NCBI GenBank assembly: GCA_024236195.1
Contig: JACKKZ010000004.1
Location: 434,001-498,000 of the forward strand
From: Sphingomonadaceae bacterium
GTDB taxonomy: Bacteria > Pseudomonadota > Alphaproteobacteria > Sphingomonadales > Sphingomonadaceae
DNA: 64,000 bases
Direction of reading: 5' to 3'
The notes under the pieces are model-generated. The model was not told where the DNA came from and ran no database searches. It worked only from the letters and a program-made list of their open reading frames with translations. A program made the position numbers and the translations under genes. This document shows positions 57,906 to 64,000 of the stretch, piece by piece (within the stretch, counting starts at the first letter, position 1; every line of letters starts with the position of its first letter).

Positions 57906-59725
57906 CAATGCCTCCCGAACAACTTCTCTACATCTTCCATCTTGAGCTTCACCCATGTCGGGCGGCCATGGTTGCACTGGCCTGAGCGTGGTGTTTGTTC
58001 CATTTCCCGCAGTAATGCGTTCATTTCGGCAACCGAGAGGGTGCGCCCGGCCCGGACCGAGCCATGGCATGCCATGGTAGCGAGGACGAGATCCAGCTTC
58101 TCGCCCAGCAGCAGCGCGCCGCGTTCCGCATCCAGCCCGTTCTTCGCGAGGTCATCGGCGATATCGCGCAAGAGCGCTTCGGGATCAGCCTTGCCCAGTG
58201 CCGAGGGCATGGCGCGCACCAGCATCGCCGCCGGGCCGAAGCGTTCGATGGAAAGCCCAAGCGCTTCGAGCCGCTCTGCTGCCTCTTCCAGCCGGTCGCA
58301 GGCAGGCTCTTCCAATTCGACCACTTCGGGTATCAGCAGCGCCTGGCTGCGGCGGACCGCATCTTCCGCCCCACCGGCCCGCAACCGTTCGAGCGTCAGC
58401 CGTTCATGCGCCGCATGCTGGTCCACCAGCACCAGGCCATCGGCTGCCTCAGCGACAATATAGGTGTTGGCCACTTGTCCGCGCGCGATGCCGAGCGGGT
58501 ATTCGCCAGCATCTGCGGGCAACTCGGCAGCTTCTTCAGCCCTGCCCTGCGGCGCAGCAAAGGCCTGTTCTTCAAAAGCGCGCCATTCGCGGCCCGGCGC
58601 ATTCACACGTGATTGGGTTGGCGCGTTCCAGTCTCGCCCGGCAAAGATCGAACGCATGACAGGTGATGCCTCGCTACGGGAGGGTTCCGCTTCCCATCGG
58701 CGCATCGCTCCTGCGTCCGGGGCTTGCGCGCTACGCCGGTCTCCAGTCGCCAAAGCTTGCCGCAGGCCTGAGACGATGAAACCACGAACTGCCGCTGCAT
58801 CGCGGAAGCGGACCTCCGTCTTGGCCGGGTGGACATTCACATCCACTTCTTCCGGCGGCAGGGTCAGGAAAAGGGCCAATACGGCGTGGCGGTCACGCGC
58901 GAGCATATCCGAATAGGCCCCGCGCACGGCCCCGACCAGCAAGCGGTCCTTCACCGGGCGGCCATTGACGAACAGATACTGGTGGTCTGCCACACCGCGA
59001 TTATAGGTTGGCAGCCCCGCGACGCCAGAAAGCCGCATGGGCCCGCGTTCAAGGTCGATGGTAACGCCATTGTCCTTGAGTTCGCGGGTGACAATCTGGG
59101 CTACGCGATCTTCCAGCGCTTCGTTTGGCTGCAAGGCGAAGACACGCCGCTCACCATGGTCGAAGGTAAAGCCGATATCCGGACGGGCCATGGCGAGACG
59201 CCGCAAGACATCGAGGCAGGCAGCATATTCGCTGCGCGCCGTGCGCAGGAATTTGCGACGCGCCGGCACCTTGGCGAACAGCTGCTCCACCCGGACCCGC
59301 GTACCGGGTGGCAGCGCTGCAGGGCCTTCCTCTGCCAGTGCGCCGTGATCCACAACCCGCCGCCAGCCTTGCTCCTCCCCGCGTACCCGGCTTTCCAGCG
59401 TCAGCCGCGCAACGCTGGCGATAGAGGGCAGCGCTTCGCCGCGGAAGCCGAGTGTTGCCACCTGTTCAATCGCCTCGTCGGGAAGTTTGGAGGTCGCGTG
59501 GCGTTCCAGCGCCAGCACCATTTCATCAGGCAGCATCCCGCAGCCATCATCCGTGACTTCCAGCCGCGCCAGTCCGCCTTCCTCGATCCGTATCGCGATG
59601 CGGCTTGAGCCGGCATCAATCGCGTTTTCAACCAGCTCTTTCAAAGCGGCTGCGGGGCGCTCCACCACCTCGCCGGCAGCGATACGATTGACGAGGTTTT
59701 CTGGCAGGCGGCGGATGGTTGGCAT
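57905..59725 (-). CDS. mutL: DNA mismatch repair protein MutL, endonuclease type
   Basis: The 606-residue protein has the GHKL ATPase start IRRLPENLVNRIAAGEVVER, with ELVENAIDAGSSRI, VTDDGCGM and TLGFRGEALPSIA. The C-terminal domain holds the metal-dependent nicking motif DQHA-x2-E-x4-E (VDQHAAHERLTLERL) and the QCNHGRPTW block. It therefore nicks DNA itself, as expected in species without MutH. The start is MPTIRRLPE at 59725; the upstream frame is non-homologous. Confidence 0.96.
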   Translation of the reverse strand: MPTIRRLPENLVNRIAAGEVVERPAAALKELVENAIDAGSSRIAIRIEEGGLARLEVTDDGCGMLPDEMVLALERHATSKLPDEAIEQVATLGFRGEALPSIASVARLTLESRVRGEEQGWRRVVDHGALAEEGPAALPPGTRVRVEQLFAKVPARRKFLRTARSEYAACLDVLRRLAMARPDIGFTFDHGERRVFALQPNEALEDRVAQIVTRELKDNGVTIDLERGPMRLSGVAGLPTYNRGVADHQYLFVNGRPVKDRLLVGAVRGAYSDMLARDRHAVLALFLTLPPEEVDVNVHPAKTEVRFRDAAAVRGFIVSGLRQALATGDRRSAQAPDAGAMRRWEAEPSRSEASPVMRSIFAGRDWNAPTQSRVNAPGREWRAFEEQAFAAPQGRAEEAAELPADAGEYPLGIARGQVANTYIVAEAADGLVLVDQHAAHERLTLERLRAGGAEDAVRRSQALLIPEVVELEEPACDRLEEAAERLEALGLSIERFGPAAMLVRAMPSALGKADPEALLRDIADDLAKNGLDAERGALLLGEKLDLVLATMACHGSVRAGRTLSVAEMNALLREMEQTPRSGQCNHGRPTWVKLKMEDVEKLFGRH

Positions 59726-59919
59726 GGCTGGGAGGAGCCTAGCGCCCAAGTGCCCGGATTTCGAGGTCAGCGGTGGAAAAAACCAGTGGGTTTCCAGCAC
59801 AAATTTTTGGCCTTTTTCGGCGCGCTTCGCTAAGGAGCCGCCATCCCCTGTCATAGTCGGGTTGGAATTGTCGCAGACGCATGTGGCAACACACTGAAAA
59901 TACATGGAATAACGGAATA

Positions 59920-60966
59920 ATGGGCTTCTTTTCCAATCTCTTCAAATTCGGTTCCCAGAACATGGCAATCGACCTCGGCACCGCTAACACGCTGGTCTAT
60001 GTGCAGGATCAGGGCATCGTGCTCAACGAGCCGTCCGTGGTCGCTATCGAAACGCTCAACGGGATCAAGCGGGTCAAGGCCGTGGGCGACGATGCCAAGC
60101 TGATGATGGGCAAGACCCCGGATAGCATCGAGGCGATCCGCCCGCTGCGCGATGGCGTGATTGCCGATATCGAAATCGCCGAAGAGATGATCAAGCACTT
60201 CATCCGCAAGGTGAATGGCAAGCGCACCAGCCTGTTCAGCCCGCCGGAAATCGTGATCTGCGTGCCTTCGGGGTCTACTTCGGTGGAACGCCGCGCAATC
60301 CGCGATGCGGCTTCAAATGCCGGCGCCAGCCAGGTGCACCTGATCCTCGAGCCCATGGCAGCTGCCATTGGCGCAGACATGCCGGTGACCGAGCCGGTTG
60401 GCTCCATGGTCGTCGATATCGGCGGTGGCACGACCGAGGTTGCCGTGCTCTCCCTGCGTGGTCTTGCTTATACCACCTCGGTCCGCACCGGCGGTGACAA
60501 GATGGACGAAGCCATCGTTTCCTATGTTCGCCGACATCACAATCTGCTGATTGGCGATGCCACGGCAGAGCGGATCAAGAAAGATTTCGGCGTGGCGATG
60601 ATCCCCGAGGATGGTGTGGGTGAAACCTTCACCCTCAAGGGCCGCGACCTTGTGAATGGCGTTCCCAAGGAAATTACCATCAACCAGGCCAATATCGCAG
60701 AGGCCCTGTCCGAACCGATTGGTGCCATTGTCGAAGGGGTGCGTATCGCGCTGGAAAACACCGCCCCGGAACTGGCGGCCGACATTGTCGATCAGGGCAT
60801 TGTTCTGACCGGCGGTGGCGCATTGATTCGCGGGCTGGACGTGCATTTGCGCGAGGAAACCGGCCTTCCGGTCAGCATCGCCGAAGATCCGCTGTCCTGT
60901 GTGGCAATTGGCACGGGCCGTGCCATGGAAGACCCGGTTTATCGCGGCGTTTTGATGAACGCCTGA
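59920..60966 (+). CDS. mreB: Rod shape-determining protein MreB
   Basis: The 348-residue actin homologue starts MGFFSNLFKFGSQNMAIDLG. Phosphate and adenosine blocks are IDLGTANTLVYV, VVDIGGGTTEVAVLSL and VLTGGGALIRGLD. It forms membrane-bound filaments that guide the elongasome. It heads mreB-mreC-mreD-mrdA; the gap to mreC is 52 bases. Confidence 0.97.
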   Translation: MGFFSNLFKFGSQNMAIDLGTANTLVYVQDQGIVLNEPSVVAIETLNGIKRVKAVGDDAKLMMGKTPDSIEAIRPLRDGVIADIEIAEEMIKHFIRKVNGKRTSLFSPPEIVICVPSGSTSVERRAIRDAASNAGASQVHLILEPMAAAIGADMPVTEPVGSMVVDIGGGTTEVAVLSLRGLAYTTSVRTGGDKMDEAIVSYVRRHHNLLIGDATAERIKKDFGVAMIPEDGVGETFTLKGRDLVNGVPKEITINQANIAEALSEPIGAIVEGVRIALENTAPELAADIVDQGIVLTGGGALIRGLDVHLREETGLPVSIAEDPLSCVAIGTGRAMEDPVYRGVLMNA

Positions 60967-61018
60967 TCCGTAGACGGCTTGATTGTGCCCGCCCGGCGGG
61001 CTGGAGGAAGGAACAGAC

Positions 61019-61939
61019 ATGGCGCCGCCGGCCTCACGGCGCTCGGGGCATTCGCGAAGGGCGCAATACGGCATTTTTACCGGCTATGTGATCGCCGCTA
61101 TCGGTGCGCTCGCTGGTGCCATCCTCCTCGGTATTTCCCTCTGGCAGCCCGGCAGTTTCTCCGGTTTGCGCAACACTGCGCAAGACGCCGTTTCGCCCGT
61201 GGGTGAAGCGGGCGCAGTTGCGCGTACGGAAAGCCAGGGCCTGTTCGAAACAGTTGCCGGATATTTCCGGGCGGGGAGCAAGAATGCCCAGCTTCGCCGC
61301 GAAGTGGAACTGACCCGCATCAGGCTGGCCGAAGCAGAAGCGTTGAAGCAGGAAAATGCCCGGCTGAAAGAGCTGCTTTCCCTGACCAAGGGACGGCAAG
61401 GCACCGTCGCAATTACGCGCTTCATCGGCTCAACTGCCAGTAGCACCCGCCGGTTCGGCTATATCGGGGCTGGCCGCAAGGATGGGGTTGAGGCGGGCAT
61501 GCCCGTTCGGTCCGGTCGCGGCATTGTCGGCCGGGTGCTGGAAGTTGGCCGGACATCCTCGCGCGTGCTGCTGTTGACCGATAGTGAGAGCGTCCTGCCC
61601 GTGCGCCTCGCCCGCGAAGATACCGTCGCCTTCGCAGAAGGTCGCGGTGACGGGCTGCTGCGTATCCGCCTGATCAATCTGGGGGTAAACCCGCTCAAGG
61701 TGGGGGATGTCTTTGTCACCAGTGGCGCCGGGGGTATTTTCGAACCGGGCGTGGCAGTGGCGATTGTCAATGAAGTGACGTCAGACGGCGCGGTTGCCCG
61801 CATGATCAGCGATCCGGCGGCAACCAACTATGTAACGGTCGAACGCGTATGGCAGCCCGTTGCACTTAAGGCGGCGACAGTCCCGGCTGAAACACCACTC
61901 GCCGCGGATGATGGCGGAGAGGCAGCTTCGCAGCCATGA
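61019..61939 (+). CDS. mreC: Rod shape-determining protein MreC
   Basis: The 306-residue bitopic protein has one membrane helix (about residues 23-43). A coiled coil follows (RREVELTRIRLAEAEALKQE region), then two beta domains with TSSRVLLLTDSESVLPVRL and VFVTSGAGGIFEPGVAV. The C-terminal tail is Ala/Pro-rich. GGAGGAAGGA ahead of the ATG at 61019 fixes the start. It links MreB to PBP2 in the periplasm. Confidence 0.95.
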   Translation: MAPPASRRSGHSRRAQYGIFTGYVIAAIGALAGAILLGISLWQPGSFSGLRNTAQDAVSPVGEAGAVARTESQGLFETVAGYFRAGSKNAQLRREVELTRIRLAEAEALKQENARLKELLSLTKGRQGTVAITRFIGSTASSTRRFGYIGAGRKDGVEAGMPVRSGRGIVGRVLEVGRTSSRVLLLTDSESVLPVRLAREDTVAFAEGRGDGLLRIRLINLGVNPLKVGDVFVTSGAGGIFEPGVAVAIVNEVTSDGAVARMISDPAATNYVTVERVWQPVALKAATVPAETPLAADDGGEAASQP

Positions 61940-62493
61940 TGGACCAGCTGAACCCGCGCGCGCGACGAGACCGTTATGGCAGCCGCATCAACCGTGAACA
62001 TTCACCGCTGCTGGCCTATTCCCTGCCTTGGGCCACGATCATGCTGGCCTCTGTATTACCGGCCTTTTTCGTCGCCAGCGCATTCCCCTATTTCCCGCCG
62101 CTCGGCCTTTTGTTCCTGATAGGCTGGCGGCTGATCCGGCCCGGCCTGTTGCCGATCTGGGCCGGTTTCCCGCTTGGCCTGTGGGATGATTTGTTCAGCG
62201 GCCAGCCATTTGGCAGTGCTATTCTGCTTTGGTCTTTGGCGATGCTGGTGTTTGAGCTGGTCGAAGCCCGTTTCCCGTGGCGTGGATTTGCGCAGGATTG
62301 GGCCAGCGCGAGCGTGGTCACGATGCTGGTCCTGCTGGGTGGAGCGGTGTTTTCAGGGGCACAGATCACCATAGAATTGATCGCCGGAATGGGGCCGCAG
62401 CTCTTGTTATCAGTGCTTTTCTTTCCTTTTGTCGCACGCGTGGTTGCTCGCCTTGATCGCCTGCGGCTGATGCGATTCCGGACAATCGGATGA
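61936..62493 (+). CDS. mreD: Rod shape-determining protein MreD
   Basis: The 185-residue integral membrane protein has about five helices and the family feature PIWAGFPLGLWDDLFSGQPFG. It overlaps mreC (ATGATG) and mrdA (ATGA), which supports its identity even though MreD sequences vary widely. Confidence 0.93.
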   Translation: MMDQLNPRARRDRYGSRINREHSPLLAYSLPWATIMLASVLPAFFVASAFPYFPPLGLLFLIGWRLIRPGLLPIWAGFPLGLWDDLFSGQPFGSAILLWSLAMLVFELVEARFPWRGFAQDWASASVVTMLVLLGGAVFSGAQITIELIAGMGPQLLLSVLFFPFVARVVARLDRLRLMRFRTIG

Positions 62494-64000
62494 AGTCCGG
62501 CGGCAAGAAGACCATCGTCAGCGCTACTTCGCTGCAAAACAGTTTTGACCGGCGCAGTGTGGTGCTCGCCGCATTTGGTGGTGGCATTGGCACATTGCTG
62601 GCCGTGCGGATGGGCTATCTCGCTATCGCCGAGAACGAGAAATACCGGACCGAAGCGGAGAGCAACCGCGTCAACCTCACCCTGATCCCGCCCCGTCGGG
62701 GCTGGATCCTTGATCGAAACGGTGCCCCGCTGGCTTCCAACCGGGCAGATTTCCGCGTCGATATCATCCCCGAACGGATGAACGACAAGGAAGCGGAGCT
62801 GGAGAGCCTCGGCGAACTGCTGTCCCTCAGCGAAACCCGGATGCGTGAGCTGCGGGACAAGTTTGAAAAATCACGCGGTTTCGCCCCTATCGAAGTGGCA
62901 GCGGGGCTTGATTACGAACAATTCGCCGCAGTCAGCGTCCGCCTGCCAGAACTGCCGGGCGTAGTGCCGCAGCGTGGCTTTACCCGATTCTATCCCACCG
63001 GCCCCGCCGTTGGGCACCTGATCGGCTATGTCGGCCCTGCATCGGCCGAGGAGTACGAGCTGGATCGCAATCCCTTGCTCATCACCCCCGGCTACAAGAT
63101 CGGCAAGGACGGGCTGGAAAAGCAGTTTGAGCAGCAATTGCGCGGCGTTCCGGGTGCGCGGCGAGTCGAAGTAACGGCCTCTGGCCGCGTGATCCGCGAT
63201 CTGGAGACCCGTGAGGATATCCAGGGCAAGGCCGTCCAGCTGACCATTGACGGCCCGCTGCAGGATTATGCCGCACGGCGCATCGGGCTTGAATCCGGCT
63301 CGGTCGTGGTGATGGATTGTGATACCGGCGATTTGCTGTGCATGGCTTCCATGCCGAGCTTTGATCCCAACAGCTTCTCCGACGGCATTGGACGGCTCGA
63401 ATACGGGATGCTGCGCGATGATGAACGCGTCCCCCTGCGCAACAAGGTCCTGAAGGGACTCTATCCGCCCGGTTCTACTGTGAAACCAATGGTTTCCATG
63501 GCATTTTTGGAAGCTGGTCTCGATCCAGAAGACAGCGTTGTATGCGGTGGCGGGTTGCGCGTGGGCAACCGGGTGTTCGGCTGCTGGAACCGGCGTGGCC
63601 ATGGCCGGGTCAATATGGCCAAGGGTATCTACCAGTCCTGCGACGTCTATTTCTACCACTTCGCGCAGAAGCTCGGCATGGATGTGATTGCCCCCATGGC
63701 GAAACATTGCGGCATGGGGCAGGAATTCCCCCTCCCCGTGGTCAGCCAGTTTTATGGCACAGTGCCTGATCCGGCGTGGAAAATGAAGAAATTCAACCGC
63801 GAATGGGAAGCTTTTGATACCGTCAATGCGACGATTGGCCAGGGCTATATGCTCGCCAGCCCGTTGCAACTTGCGGTGATGGCTTCGCGTCTGGCGACGG
63901 GGAGCAAGCTCATGCCCCGGCTCGTCCTCGATCCGAAAGCGCCCTCGCCCGCCTCGATGAATTTCCATGGCAACCATGTGGAAATTATCCAGCAGGCCAT
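62490..64000 (+). CDS. mrdA: Penicillin-binding protein 2 (elongasome transpeptidase), 3' end outside window
   Basis: The visible 503 codons give an N-terminal membrane helix (SVVLAAFGGGIGTLLAV). The pedestal domain follows (LIPPRRGWILDRNGAPLASN, GHLIGYVGPAS) and then the transpeptidase domain. The active-site Ser is in YPPGSTVKPMVSMAF, with STVK as SxxK, and the second motif is SCD in YQSCDVYFY. The KTG motif lies beyond the window. PBP2 cross-links lateral wall together with RodA and MreBCD. It overlaps mreD by four bases. Confidence 0.96.
   Translation, partial: MKSGGKKTIVSATSLQNSFDRRSVVLAAFGGGIGTLLAVRMGYLAIAENEKYRTEAESNRVNLTLIPPRRGWILDRNGAPLASNRADFRVDIIPERMNDKEAELESLGELLSLSETRMRELRDKFEKSRGFAPIEVAAGLDYEQFAAVSVRLPELPGVVPQRGFTRFYPTGPAVGHLIGYVGPASAEEYELDRNPLLITPGYKIGKDGLEKQFEQQLRGVPGARRVEVTASGRVIRDLETREDIQGKAVQLTIDGPLQDYAARRIGLESGSVVVMDCDTGDLLCMASMPSFDPNSFSDGIGRLEYGMLRDDERVPLRNKVLKGLYPPGSTVKPMVSMAFLEAGLDPEDSVVCGGGLRVGNRVFGCWNRRGHGRVNMAKGIYQSCDVYFYHFAQKLGMDVIAPMAKHCGMGQEFPLPVVSQFYGTVPDPAWKMKKFNREWEAFDTVNATIGQGYMLASPLQLAVMASRLATGSKLMPRLVLDPKAPSPASMNFHGNHVEIIQQA

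Overview
The window is a stretch of chromosome from an alphaproteobacterium, most likely a sphingomonad of the Erythrobacteraceae type. This rests on gene content: a separate hrcA-grpE pair, rph-rdgB-hemW-xerC, a two-subunit glycyl-tRNA synthetase, a Vgr-related protein, a DOMON-like protein, a MoxR/CoxE-like VWA pair, and overall G+C near 60-63 % by eye. No rRNA, tRNA, CRISPR array, prophage or origin was seen. Almost all of the window is ordinary housekeeping chromosome with tight operons. A few small AT-richer islets and one insertion sequence break the pattern.

Layout. 1-6609: the start of dnaK (with a heat-shock-type promoter), a copper-chaperone lipoprotein, a Vgr-related protein, an indoleamine 2,3-dioxygenase-like heme enzyme, an orphan HEPN-like protein, grpE, hrcA and an M50-type membrane protease that looks inserted. 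6674-16309: rph-rdgB-hemW-xerC, then gshB, yraN and rsmI divergent from an LpoA-like lipoprotein, parE, and two paralogous small secreted proteins. 16489-25145: a class A beta-lactamase-fold hydrolase, a MoxR ATPase and its VWA partner, a soluble chemotaxis receptor, a glutathione transferase, a DUF2314/DUF2185 fusion, and a DUF817 membrane protein gene cut in two by a fresh IS256-family element. 25142-34322: a minus-strand group (DOMON-like, NamZ, Asp-hydroxylase, methyltransferase), tyrS, a PilZ protein, an MFS transporter, cysK and a dienelactone hydrolase. 34392-45113: acyl-CoA dehydrogenase, a MerR regulator with a palindromic operator, hisI, a candidate small RNA, comF, a BioC-like methyltransferase, ppdK, and glyS-glyQ. 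glyS carries two palindromic repeat elements read in frame.

45200-46240 is the most unusual part. Two 18-bp palindromes exactly 40 bp apart flank a TTGACA promoter. They are followed by a 25-codon Trp-rich small ORF with a good ribosome-binding site, a four-helix membrane protein and a small XRE-type repressor. 46286-64000: two TraB/GumN proteins, rplY-pth, a PEP-CTERM protein, a TPR lipoprotein, a Tat-type short-chain dehydrogenase, ychF, a MaoC protein, a Cys-paired Sel1 protein, an M28 peptidase, a lipoprotein and mutL, then mreB-mreC-mreD-mrdA, with mrdA running off the end.

The genes fall into clear functional groups. Protein quality control is represented by dnaK, grpE, hrcA and the M50 protease. 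Nucleic-acid maintenance has rph, rdgB, xerC, parE, mutL and comF. Translation has tyrS, glyQS, rplY, pth, rsmI and ychF. Cell-wall and shape functions include mreBCD, mrdA, the LpoA-like protein, NamZ and the beta-lactamase-fold protein. The remaining accessory genes are mostly single-gene insertions between these blocks.
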